Assembly: GCA_947647645.1 (NCBI GenBank)
Contig: CANSLE010000028.1
Coordinates: 1 to 14,469 of the forward strand
Direction: 5' to 3'
Length of the DNA: 14,469 bases
DNA from: an uncultured Microbacterium sp.
Lineage (GTDB): Bacteria; Actinomycetota; Actinomycetes; Actinomycetales; Microbacteriaceae
Part shown: piece by piece, positions 1-6,099 of the stretch
How the letters are laid out: the number at the start of each line of letters is the position of its first letter
Position numbering within the stretch: the first letter of the stretch is position 1
Notes under the pieces: generated by a model
What the model saw: only the letters and a program-made list of their open reading frames with translations
What the model was told of the DNA's origin: nothing
Database searches by the model: none
Program-made: the position numbers and the translations under genes

Positions 1-1
1 G

Positions 2-172
2 CCAGCGCCTCCCGGCACTAACGATCAATTGTCACCGATTCGTTCCTCACGCCCCCGCAATGCGGCCGTCCGCTATGGAGGTCGCGGCTATCGAGCATCG
101 GTCGCGCAATGGAAAGCCGACATGGCCGCGAAACGCCCGAAGGCGGCGAAGCTGGTCACGAACGTGCGGTTG
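2..172 (+). pseudogene. IS30-family transposase fragment (relic)
   Basis: Reading frame 2 gives a short basic segment containing YRASVAQWKADMAAKRPKAA followed by KLVTNVRL. This resembles the region after the N-terminal helix-turn-helix of IS30-type transposases, where a YRA..A segment leads into RPK..KL..N..L. No DDE catalytic region follows, because the match stops near base 172 and the DNA continues, in another frame, as a response-regulator gene. It is therefore a scrap of an insertion sequence, open at the left window edge. The family call rests on one short motif and is moderate; a generic basic peptide cannot be excluded. Confidence 0.5.
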
Positions 173-593
173 CATACCGATCCTGGTGCTCTCGCAGTAC
201 ATCGCCGACACCTACGCGCGCGAGTTGCTCACCCTCCCCGAAGGGGGCATCGGCTACCTGCTCAAAGACCGCGTGAACCGCATCCGAGACTTTGCGGCGG
301 CACTTGACACCGTCGCATCGGGTGGAACCGTCATTGACCCCGACGTCGTGCAACACGTTCTCAGCGGCTCCCGACGCGGACCGCTCGACAATCTCACCCC
401 GCGGGAGCGAGAAGTGCTGGCGCTCATGGCGGATGGACAGTCGAATGCCGATATCGCCCGCGTCCTCACTCTCACCGACGCCGCGGTGAACAAGCACATC
501 GGCAACATCTTCGCCAAGCTCGGCCTCGGCCCGATCGAAGAGAACCGGCGCGTCCGAGCCTTCTTGACCTACCTCCAGGCCGCACGAACCTGA
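173..593 (+). pseudogene. NarL/LuxR-family response regulator, N-terminally truncated
   Basis: The frame encodes the last third of a receiver domain (PILVLSQYIADTYARELL, then GYLLKDRV with the conserved Lys), a linker with GGTVIDPDVV, and a complete LuxR-type helix-turn-helix (LTPREREVLALMADGQSN, then AVNKHIGNIFAKLGL). The receiver's first roughly 80 residues are missing, including the acidic pocket and the phospho-acceptor Asp. In their place lies unrelated, Arg-rich sequence that is the out-of-frame shadow of the IS30-like relic. The open frame formally starts at base 60, but nothing before about base 173 is regulator sequence. The family is certain; that the gene is broken is inferred from the missing half and the frame change at the junction. 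A DNA-binding-only product is possible but has no obvious start with a ribosome binding site. Confidence 0.85.
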
Positions 594-614
594 CGCCCAA
601 CGCGCGAGATCGCT

Positions 615-797
615 TCAGTCAGTTCGCCGTTGCCACTGGACCGTGAGGGCGCTCGCGAGTGCCGTGAGGAAAGCGATCATCGCGAGTCCCCACGCCACAG
701 CGGCGAACTGGATCGGCAAAAGCATTGAGGCCAGCAGGAAGGCGACGCCGACAAGCGGGAGGGACACCGTCAGGCGTTGTGCGATGGTTCGGGGCAT
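615..797 (-). CDS. Small two-pass membrane protein, unknown function
   Basis: This is a 60-aa protein with two hydrophobic stretches, about residues 9-30 (LTVSLPLVGVAFLLASMLLP) and 32-53 (FAAVAWGLAMIAFLTALASA), separated by a very short turn and ending in a charged tail (QWQRRTD). The ATG at 797 is preceded by a weak purine run (GAGAGACCGAG). It lies beyond the strong hairpin at 941-975, so it is probably transcribed apart from the three small membrane genes upstream on the same strand. I do not recognise the family. Its size and topology, and its place beside a bacteriocin-like gene, would suit an immunity protein, but that is inference only. Confidence 0.5.
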   Translation of the reverse strand: MPRTIAQRLTVSLPLVGVAFLLASMLLPIQFAAVAWGLAMIAFLTALASALTVQWQRRTD

Positions 798-940
798 CTC
801 GGTCTCTCAACTCGGGTTGGCGAATGTTCTTCGCGAGGGGCTTTGTCCATCGTGTCTGGCCGTCCGGAGGGCGGCCAAGGACCAGCGTCCGCTTCTAGCC
901 CCAGGGCTACATCTTCACCGCGATGACGTTCGGCACGCGC

Positions 941-975
941 ACGAAGAGGGGCCCGGAATCCGAGCCCCTCTTCGT
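941..975 (-). terminator. Strong intrinsic hairpin after the small membrane-protein genes
   Basis: A perfect 12-bp stem (ACGAAGAGGGGC, 941-952, with its complement 964-975) encloses an inner CGG/CCG pairing. It starts 4 bases after the stop codon of the minus-strand gene ending at 979. It lacks a long U-tract, as is common for actinobacterial terminators. The position strongly suggests it ends the transcript from the secreted-protein cluster. Confidence 0.75.
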
Positions 976-978
976 GTA

Positions 979-1209
979 TCAGCGATCAGACGTGCCCACC
1001 GACCTGCTTCTGGCGGCGCGCAGCGACATTGAGCACGAGGCCAACACGACGAAGGCGATGATCGTGATCGTGCCGGACGACGACAGAGCAGCGCCCATCG
1101 AGGATCCGACTCCGACGATGAAGCTCGCGATCACCAGGCCGATGCCGACCCCCATTCCGAGGAGGCAGAGCACCAGGCCGAAGGTCATGTACCGGTTTTC
1201 GTTGGGCAT
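979..1209 (-). CDS. Small two-pass membrane protein, unknown function
   Basis: The predicted product is 76 aa, starting MPNENRYMTF. It has two hydrophobic segments, about residues 9-34 (glycine-rich, GLVLCLLGMGVGIGLVIASF) and 46-62 (GTITIIAFVVLASCS), then a basic tail. In-frame TTG at 1227 and ATG at 1218 are also possible, but only the ATG at 1209 has a purine run (GAGAGAG) at a usable distance of about 8 bases. It follows the 56-aa membrane gene by 36 bases and is followed at once by a strong hairpin, so it is probably the last gene of the unit. No family is recognised. Confidence 0.55.
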   Translation of the reverse strand: MPNENRYMTFGLVLCLLGMGVGIGLVIASFIVGVGSSMGAALSSSGTITIIAFVVLASCSMSLRAARSRSVGTSDR

Positions 1210-1245
1210 TTCTGGCATCTCTCTCAACCAGTGGTGTCACTCCTG

Positions 1246-1416
1246 TCATCTGTTCCTGCGCTGGACGAACTTGGCTCCCAAGCCTGCACCGACGACGACG
1301 ATCGGAATACCGATGAGGAAGATGATTGGAGATGCCGACGGAAAGCCAGTCGCGAGTAGAGCGAGGAGCACAAGGGCTGCGACGACGTTTTCCATGAAGA
1401 TCGACCAAGGCCGCAT
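1246..1416 (-). CDS. 56-aa membrane peptide, unknown function
   Basis: This very short ORF begins MRPWSIFMENVV. It has two hydrophobic stretches, about residues 11-25 (VVAALVLLALLATGF) and 29-48 (PIIFLIGIPIVVVGAG), then a basic end (KFVQRRNR). The start is well supported: GGGAGGAGG lies about 8 bases before the ATG, the strongest ribosome binding site in the cluster. It sits between two other small two-pass membrane protein genes on the same strand (ending at 1519 and starting at 1209). I recognise no family; a membrane immunity or accessory peptide for the neighbouring secreted Cys-rich protein is one possibility. Confidence 0.6.
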   Translation of the reverse strand: MRPWSIFMENVVAALVLLALLATGFPSASPIIFLIGIPIVVVGAGLGAKFVQRRNR

Positions 1417-1518
1417 GAGCCTTACCTCCTCCCGATGCGACGCCGAGGATGATGCACACTGTGGGGAGTGAGCTATCCGTGGATACCAAGGTGACCTCCC
1501 GTGTCTGGCTCAAGCCGA

Positions 1519-1731
1519 TCATTGTTTAGCCGGGGGTACCTGCTTCCAGTTCGGGCGAACCTTCCACGCCACGAACGCACTGGCCGCGAAGACGGCACCC
1601 AGGAGCGAAGGAATCCAGATCTGCACCGTCGTGTCAGGCGCTACCGCGGCCGGCATGATCAGGATCAATGCGGCTCCCGTTGCAACGACGATGACGAAGA
1701 AGGCGAGGAACCAGCCAACAGAACGCTTCAT
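1519..1731 (-). CDS. 70-aa two-pass membrane protein, translationally linked to the secreted Cys-rich protein
   Basis: The product starts MKRSVGWFLAFFVIVVATG, with a first membrane segment at about residues 5-28 and a second at about 40-60 (IWIPSLLGAVFAASAFVAW), then a basic tail (KVRPNWKQVPPAKQ). GGAGG lies 7 bases before the ATG, and the ATG is only 2 bases past the stop of the upstream secreted-protein gene, so the two must be one transcript. Earlier in-frame starts (to 1863) lie inside that gene and are not credible. Tight pairing of a secreted Cys-rich hydrophobic protein with a small membrane protein is typical of bacteriocin/immunity pairs; that role is inferred. Confidence 0.65.
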   Translation of the reverse strand: MKRSVGWFLAFFVIVVATGAALILIMPAAVAPDTTVQIWIPSLLGAVFAASAFVAWKVRPNWKQVPPAKQ

Positions 1732-1733
1732 GA

Positions 1734-2531
1734 CTAACCTCCGTTGAAGCAGCCCATGACCACGGGGATGGAAGCACCGCCGACCACCGCGATCCCACCG
1801 ATGCAGGCGGCACAGATAGTAGCAGTGGGCAGTGTAACCGGGACAGAGCACGAACCGCCGCACAGCACCAGAATGATGCCCGCCACGACGGCGCTCACGC
1901 CGAGCACGGCCATGAGGCAGGTCGTCGGGTCCATCGCCTTTGCGGTAGCCGACTGCTGTGCCGCGAGCGTGCTGGGATCGATCTCAGCGGCGTGGACGAG
2001 CACGCCGTCTCGGTACGTGTTCAGGTCGATCAGGCCGTCCTCGCGCTCGACGACCGTCGACTCGGAGTACTGAGAGAGCTGACCGGCCTCGTCCAGGACA
2101 TACGAGACGTTGCTTGGCTGCATGAAGCTGCCACCCTCGATGGGGAAGGTTACCGAGGTGGCCTTCACGCCGTCGACATTGAGCGCGTAGACCTTCGCCC
2201 CGTCGTAGTTCACAAAACCCGTAGGCGTGTGAGGCGTGATGCTGGCGGCCTCAGCGAGGCTCGTCGCCCGCGATGCGGCCACAGCTGCGGCTTCGCCGTC
2301 GAGCAGGACCATCTCCGGCGAATCGGTGTTCGCAGCGATCTCGACGGTCCCAGACGCGGCTGCACACTCCGCGGTTGCCTGCGTCTGTGCGCTCGATGCG
2401 GTTCCTCCGGCAACGGCCGGCGTCGCGGCCGACGCCGTCCCCGTGTTGAGCGTCATCGTCAGGACAGCTGCCAAGACGGTGGCCATCAGGCCGCCTGTGA
2501 GTCTTGTTCTCAGATGGACTTTCGACGTCAT
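1734..2531 (-). CDS. Secreted protein with Cys-rich hydrophobic C-terminus (bacteriocin-like, possibly halocin C8-like)
   Basis: The ATG at 2531 gives a 265-aa protein with a clear signal peptide (residues 1-35, basic MTSKVHLRTR, hydrophobic core, likely cleavage after TASA). A hydrophilic middle (about 36-199) follows, then about 66 residues that are almost all hydrophobic or glycine with six cysteines near positions 205, 224, 228, 240, 243 and 261 (LCGGSC, ICAAC and GCFNGG at the end). A secreted precursor whose last 60-70 residues form a disulfide-rich hydrophobic peptide is the plan of halocin C8-type bacteriocin precursors, some of which occur in Actinobacteria. I see the plan but cannot confirm homology. 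The start upstream at 2582 is rejected because residues before MTSK would precede the signal peptide; GAAGGGTGAG stands before 2531. A two-component regulator gene lies directly upstream on the same strand, and a small membrane protein gene follows after 2 bases. A surface-anchored protein is an alternative. Confidence 0.7.
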   Translation of the reverse strand: MTSKVHLRTRLTGGLMATVLAAVLTMTLNTGTASAATPAVAGGTASSAQTQATAECAAASGTVEIAANTDSPEMVLLDGEAAAVAASRATSLAEAASITPHTPTGFVNYDGAKVYALNVDGVKATSVTFPIEGGSFMQPSNVSYVLDEAGQLSQYSESTVVEREDGLIDLNTYRDGVLVHAAEIDPSTLAAQQSATAKAMDPTTCLMAVLGVSAVVAGIILVLCGGSCSVPVTLPTATICAACIGGIAVVGGASIPVVMGCFNGG

Positions 2532-2681
2532 TGTTCTCACCCTTCCAATCTGTGATTGCCTGCGGCCGCTGTGCGGTGGCAAGGATCAGCGGACCACTAC
2601 CGACGCTGCAGCGGCAAGGCTTTGCGGTGCTTCCTAGCCCTGGGGCTGCGGGTGCAAGAAATGGTGGACCAGACGGACGCG

Positions 2682-3332
2682 TCAGAGGCTGATGATCCCG
2701 AGCTCGGTGGCGCGGAGAACGATCTGCAGGCGGTTCTCGACACCCCACAGCTGGTTGATGTGCCGGATGTCTGCCTTCACCGTGCTCTCCGCGTAGTGGA
2801 GCTCGTCGGCGATCTCCGTGTTGGACAGGCCCTTCGAGATCAGTTCGATGATCTGCCGCTCTCGGTCGCTGAGCGCCGCACCATCGGCGAAGCGTCCGTC
2901 GCCGGACTCGATCGCGGCGCGCACGAATCGCTCTTGCACCTCGGGTGAGACGACGCGGTCGCCGATGTGGGCGGCGACGATGGCGTCGATGATCTGTTCA
3001 GGGGTGGAGTTCTTCACCAGGTATCCGCAGGCGCCGGCATGCAGCACCTCGAGGGCGCGCCACTCGGTGGTGAACGTCGTCAGCGCAACCACGCGGCAGC
3101 GCGGGTTCCACTCCAGGACACGGCGGGTGGCTTCGACGCCGCTGACCTCGGGCATCTTGATGTCCATCAGCACCACGTCCGGCTGAGACTGCTTACAGGC
3201 CTCGACGACCTCAGAGCCGTCTTGGGCCTCCCCCACGAGGGTGACTCTTGCGTCATCAGCGATGAATGCCCGAAGGGCGTGGCGCACCAGGGCCTCATCG
3301 TCCACGACGAGGACGCGCACGACTTCACTCAC
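2682..3332 (-). CDS. Response regulator, NarL/LuxR family
   Basis: This 216-aa protein has an intact receiver (acidic pair D11-D12, phospho-acceptor D57 in VLMDIKMPEVSG, T85/T86, K107 in GYLVKN). A C-terminal LuxR helix-turn-helix runs from about residue 152 (LSDRERQIIELISKGLSN, then STVKADIRHI). It should be phosphorylated by the divergent HisKA_3 kinase at 3669-4859 and act as a transcription regulator. The GTG at 3332 has its purine run (GAAGAG) directly against it; a second in-frame GTG at 3320 is better spaced and would start at VRVLVVDD, so four residues are uncertain. The next gene on the strand is the secreted Cys-rich protein, 150 bases away, which makes that gene a natural target or operon partner. 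The helix-turn-helix is slightly atypical, with IRHINQLWGVENR where MLxKLGVxNR is more usual. Confidence 0.92.
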   Translation of the reverse strand: MSEVVRVLVVDDEALVRHALRAFIADDARVTLVGEAQDGSEVVEACKQSQPDVVLMDIKMPEVSGVEATRRVLEWNPRCRVVALTTFTTEWRALEVLHAGACGYLVKNSTPEQIIDAIVAAHIGDRVVSPEVQERFVRAAIESGDGRFADGAALSDRERQIIELISKGLSNTEIADELHYAESTVKADIRHINQLWGVENRLQIVLRATELGIISL

Positions 3333-3427
3333 CTCTTCACGCTATCGCGCGGGCGAGGGCAGATCTGCGGCCCAGGGCTATGGTTCTCAGACCTTGTGAA
3401 GAAGCGACGTACTCTGGAGGAGCATCC

Positions 3428-3478
3428 ATGTTCTGGGACGCCGCCGCGCGCTCGGGCGGGCGTTGTCTCGTTTCCTGA
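3428..3478 (+). CDS. Possible 16-aa leader peptide ORF
   Basis: ATG 3428 is preceded by GGAGGAG at an ideal distance and opens 16 codons (MFWDAAARSGGRCLVS). It stands alone between the divergent regulator start and the 35-aa ORF, and ends 15 bases before the latter's ATG. It could be a translated leader controlling the downstream genes or a small signal peptide. An ORF this short can arise by chance; the ribosome binding site is the only real support. Confidence 0.35.
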   Translation: MFWDAAARSGGRCLVS

Positions 3479-3493
3479 CCGTGAGGAGTCACC

Positions 3494-3601
3494 ATGCCCA
3501 CCCCGACCATGCTCAGCCTCGCATCGTTGGTTCGCCTGACCACTGGCTCGAATGCCGACCTCGGCGACTGGCTGTGCAAGGTGCTCGGGATCTGTGCCTG
3601 A
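3494..3601 (+). CDS. 35-aa peptide ORF with C-terminal Cys-x5-Cys, ahead of the sensor kinase
   Basis: ATG 3494 is preceded by GTGAGGAG about 6 bases upstream and opens 35 codons. The N-terminal part is uncharged except one Arg (MPTPTMLSLASLVRL), then comes TTGSNADL and a tail GDWLCKVLGICA, in which two cysteines frame five residues. The plan of a short leader plus a compact tail with reactive residues is that of peptide pheromones and small ribosomally made peptides. It lies 67 bases before a membrane HisKA_3 kinase on the same strand, so a role as that kinase's ligand is plausible. I recognise no family, and no processing protease or modification enzyme is visible nearby. It is too short for standard gene callers and may be unannotated in related genomes. 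Confidence 0.55.
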   Translation: MPTPTMLSLASLVRLTTGSNADLGDWLCKVLGICA

Positions 3602-3668
3602 ACGCGATCGTCCTCGCGCCGGCGGTGAGCTGACGCTCTCCGGCCCGGGAAGGACTTCTCTGCGCCGC

Positions 3669-4859
3669 ATGCTCGGTTCCAAAGCGTTCTGGCAACAGCG
3701 ATCCCTGCACCCGATCGCCCGGATCCTGCTCATCGTCGTCGTGAGCGTCCTAGTATGTACCGCCCTCGGCTTCATCGTTGCAGCCGGGCGCTTCACACGC
3801 GCGGACTTGCTCGCGCTGATGCTCTGTGCCGCAATCGCAGCCTTCGCTTGGCACCCCCTGACCGCGGCATTCATGGTCATAGTGATCTGCAGCCTCGGCT
3901 CAGCGCTGACCGGCAGCGCCGGCGACCTTCTCGAGCTGGCCATCGCGTTGGGGCTGGTGGCGGCGACCTGTGCGCCCTGGGTAATCGCGATTCACGTCCT
4001 GGCGCTCGGCATGCTCACCGCCAACATCGCTCTGAACAGCTCATCCCTCACCGACGGCGGCGTCTTCGGGATTGCGGGAATCGCAGTGATCTCCTTCCTC
4101 GCTGGCCTCACCTTTCGGCTTATCTCAGCACGGGAGGCATTCTTCGCCTCTGAACGTGCCCGCGTCGTGAGAGAGCTCGCGACGCTGGCGCGGGAGGAGC
4201 AGGAGCGGATCGCTGATGAGCTGCACGACGGGATCGCGCACGATCTCACACTCGTGCTGTTCCACGCACGCGCACTGCCACTGCAGCCAGACGAGGCAGC
4301 GCGGCAGCTATCCCTCACGACGATCGAAGGCTCCGCCGAGAAGGCGCTCGACAGAATCCAGTCTCTGCTGTCGTTGATCGGCGGCACCAGTGCCGACGGT
4401 GCAGATTCGTGCCCGACGCGGGACGACGGTGATGTCATCAACGTCGCGACATCGCTCGGGGCCTTGTTGAAGGACGCTCGCATTCCGACGCGTGTCTCCA
4501 CGCCTCGGACTCCGCTCGGTGCGACGCCGGCCGCGGACCGGGCGCTCACAGAGACCGCGATAGAGGCCGTCACCAACATTCTCAAGCACGCCCCGAACTC
4601 GCGCTCCGCGAGCGTGGAGATCCTTCGTCAGCCCGGCACCGTTGAGCTCGTGGTGAAGAACGTCTCCACGCCGTTGATGAAAGGAGCGATCGGTGGCAGT
4701 GGACGGGGCCTCGTGCGCGCCCGCCAGCGCGTCATCCACCACGGAGGGCAGCTGCAATCAGAGGCGACAGCGGATGGGTGGATTCTCCGTGCCAACGTTC
4801 CTGCCTCTGGTGCCGAGGTGGAGCGAGGAGTCACGAAGTCGGAGAGCCGTACTGCATAG
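3669..4859 (+). CDS. Membrane sensor histidine kinase, HisKA_3 (NarL-partner) family
   Basis: The 396-aa product begins MLGSKAFWQQR. It has an N-terminal membrane domain of about five or six hydrophobic segments (about residues 17-155), with no large extracellular loop. A dimerisation/phospho-acceptor helix follows (RIADELHDGIAHDL, H186), then a GHKL ATPase domain with an N-box (EAVTNILKHAP, about 305-315) and a final glycine box (GSGRGLVRARQRV). The D-box Asp is replaced (VVKNVS), as in many kinases of this family. Membrane-embedded sensing fits a small peptide or lipid signal rather than a bulky ligand. The ATG at 3669 follows GGGAAGGAC at a slightly long distance; the frame is open back to 3552, overlapping the 35-aa ORF, but that extension lacks membrane or other features. 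The partner is almost surely the divergent regulator at 2682-3332. Confidence 0.88.
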   Translation: MLGSKAFWQQRSLHPIARILLIVVVSVLVCTALGFIVAAGRFTRADLLALMLCAAIAAFAWHPLTAAFMVIVICSLGSALTGSAGDLLELAIALGLVAATCAPWVIAIHVLALGMLTANIALNSSSLTDGGVFGIAGIAVISFLAGLTFRLISAREAFFASERARVVRELATLAREEQERIADELHDGIAHDLTLVLFHARALPLQPDEAARQLSLTTIEGSAEKALDRIQSLLSLIGGTSADGADSCPTRDDGDVINVATSLGALLKDARIPTRVSTPRTPLGATPAADRALTETAIEAVTNILKHAPNSRSASVEILRQPGTVELVVKNVSTPLMKGAIGGSGRGLVRARQRVIHHGGQLQSEATADGWILRANVPASGAEVERGVTKSESRTA

Positions 4860-4892
4860 CTAGGTCTGCGTCGCCGCGTAGGCGCTCCGAGG

Positions 4893-5150
4893 ATGCGAAC
4901 GACTTTCGACGCCGAAGCGGATGCTCTGGACATGACGCTGGTTTCGGAGGTCGCACCGGGGCGCTCCGTGGGCAACGAGGTCGTCGAGACCGCCGGAGGC
5001 ACTGTGTTGCTCGACTTCGACGAGGCAGGGAAGCTGGTCGGCGTCGAGGTCCTCGGCGCCACAAAGCTCCTGGATGGAGAGGTCCTCAGCGCCACAAAGC
5101 TCCTGGATGGAGAGTTCCTCGCCGGTGCTGAGCGGATCGATCAGCAGTAG
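4893..5150 (+). CDS. DUF2283-like small protein with internal repeat
   Basis: This 85-aa protein opens with FDAEADALDMTLV and contains a hydrophobic-acidic VLLDFDEAGKLVGVEVLGA segment. That pattern, a DAL strand near the start and a D.D..G.LVG.EVL segment near the end, is characteristic of DUF2283 proteins, whose biochemical function is not known. After the family's normal end, the 11-residue unit with core ATKLLDGE occurs twice through an exact-length 33-bp duplication in frame. The gene begins 33 bases after the sensor-kinase stop and ends 2 bases before the next, decayed gene. GAGG abuts the ATG, so the ribosome binding site is poor. Confidence 0.6.
   Translation: MRTTFDAEADALDMTLVSEVAPGRSVGNEVVETAGGTVLLDFDEAGKLVGVEVLGATKLLDGEVLSATKLLDGEFLAGAERIDQQ
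5049..5114 (+). repeat. 33-bp tandem duplication inside the DUF2283-like gene
   Basis: Two copies (5049-5081 and 5082-5114) differ at one base (CTCGGC versus CTCAGC). The unit begins GTCCTC and ends GATGGAGAG. The copy length is a multiple of three, so the frame is kept, adding 11 residues. Confidence 0.95.
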
Positions 5151-5152
5151 CC

Positions 5153-5798
5153 ATGCCGCGGACCGTTCGCCTCCTCGAGAGCTACGAGGACGGGCTGGCG
5201 CTCATCCGCCCGAACGAAGGTACCGAGCGCTGGTACTGCGACGCCTCCATCACGCTCGAGGAGCTCGCGGCGGTGGGCCGATATCGACGGTGCAAGACGT
5301 GCGCACCGGACACACCGGACAGTCCACCGAAGGCACAGGCGTGTCTGAAGAAGGCAGCCACGCTCACGCCGTCTGGCCTGGGCCGGGTCACGCCGACGGC
5401 GCGATCGTGCGCGTCGAGCACTCGGCCGAGGGGCCGTGGTGACCCTGGACTCCGGTGCGGTGATCTCGCTCGGCGAGGGCGAGACCGTCGCGTTCCCGAA
5501 GATCGTCGCGGCGGCGTGGAACGCCCCACGATGCGCAGCACGACGTTCAAGAACACATCGCGCCGCTCTTGCGCACACTCGACGAGGCAGTGCGTAACGA
5601 CGTGCTCCCGAGCGGCCCCGCCCCGCAACAGGTCCCGCCGCGCAAACCAACGCGTTCCTCGATGCTCAAGAACAGCAGTCAGTGCCGGCGCAGCACTTTC
5701 CGGAAGGCGGCGCTCACCGCAGCGCTGACCGGGCGTCACGCGACACGAAACCCGCGCTGGTGTCCCGGCGGTGTCCCGGAGCTTGGCAACGCGCCTAA
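5153..5798 (+). pseudogene. Decayed gene of unknown function with about four frameshifts
   Basis: The ATG at 5153 starts a credible protein (MPRTVRLLESYEDGLALI, then WYCDASITLEELAAVGRYRR and CKTCAPD). Protein-like sequence then jumps frame repeatedly: ADGAIVRVEHSAEGP (to about 5435), VVTLDSGAVISLGEGETVAF (about 5436-5520), DVQEHIAPLLRTLDEAVRND (about 5525-5630) and QTNAFLDAQEQQSVPAQHFP (about 5640 to a TAA at 5796-5798). Between these blocks the continuing frames turn Arg-rich and shadow-like. Joining the blocks would give roughly 210 residues. I recognise no family. A decayed gene is the simplest reading; assembly errors are possible, but all neighbouring genes have clean frames. It lies directly against the left boundary of the tRNA-Pro island. 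Confidence 0.5.
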
Positions 5799-5864
5799 CG
5801 TCGACATCGCGATGCGATGAAGCTCAGCTCGCCAAGGTCCGCGTAAATCCTCGGCGCGAACTAC

Positions 5865-5901
5865 GAAGCCCCGACGAGAATCTACTCCTCATCAGGGCTT
5901 C
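5865..5901 (-). terminator. Terminator of the original tRNA-Pro gene
   Basis: On the minus strand a 14-bp stem forms (GAAGCCCUGAUGAG with CUCGUCGGGGCUUC), with a 9-base loop. It needs two G-U pairs that exist only in the minus-strand RNA, which fixes its direction. It stands just beyond the CGGGAUG-complement end of the truncated tRNA-Pro, where a tRNA terminator belongs. Confidence 0.75.
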
Positions 5902-5904
5902 AGA

Positions 5905-5949
5905 CCGTCGGGATGACAGGATTTGAACCTGCGACCCCTTGACCCCCAG
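5905..5949 (-). repeat. att repeat: 3' part of tRNA-Pro(GGG), truncated at the anticodon loop
   Basis: Forty-five bases are identical to 13390-13434. Bases 5909-5949 are the acceptor 3' strand, T-arm, variable loop and 3' anticodon strand of tRNA-Pro(GGG) on the minus strand. Identity stops after the CAG at 5949, inside the anticodon loop/stem. Beyond it the sequence is unrelated to a tRNA, so this marks the left end of the island. Confidence 0.9.
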
Positions 5950-6099
5950 GTGCCGGAATCGACGGATCTACCTCCCCTGACCCGGGGTTTTCTGGTTCAG
6001 CCGCTTGCTGTGGACATCTCGTCTTGCAGCGTTTGTAGGCTGTTGGTCACTTGATTGGTCCACTCCAGTTGTCCGCGTCACGCCGAGGTCGGCTCACTC

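Noticed and set aside
857..877. Hairpin TGGCCG/CGGCCA between 797 and 941
   Set aside because: It is only a 6-bp stem with a 9-base loop, common by chance in such GC-rich DNA; position does not suggest a clear role.
923..1471. Plus-strand frame of 182 codons over the small membrane genes
   Set aside because: It lacks a ribosome binding site and domain and crosses the terminator hairpin; the minus-strand ORFs have good starts and membrane segments.
986..1522. Minus-strand frame starting at ATG 1522
   Set aside because: The first 35 residues look possible and a GGGAGG precedes an internal TTG, but the frame soon becomes the Arg-rich shadow of the 56-aa membrane gene, which has the better start.
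3329..3943. Minus-strand frame of 204 codons between regulator and kinase
   Set aside because: It is low-complexity, Arg/Ser-rich and opposite the kinase membrane domain; it has no start signal.
5974..5991. CCCC/GGGG stem followed by TTTT just inside the island's left edge
   Set aside because: A 4-bp stem is too weak for a terminator, and no plus-strand gene ends there.
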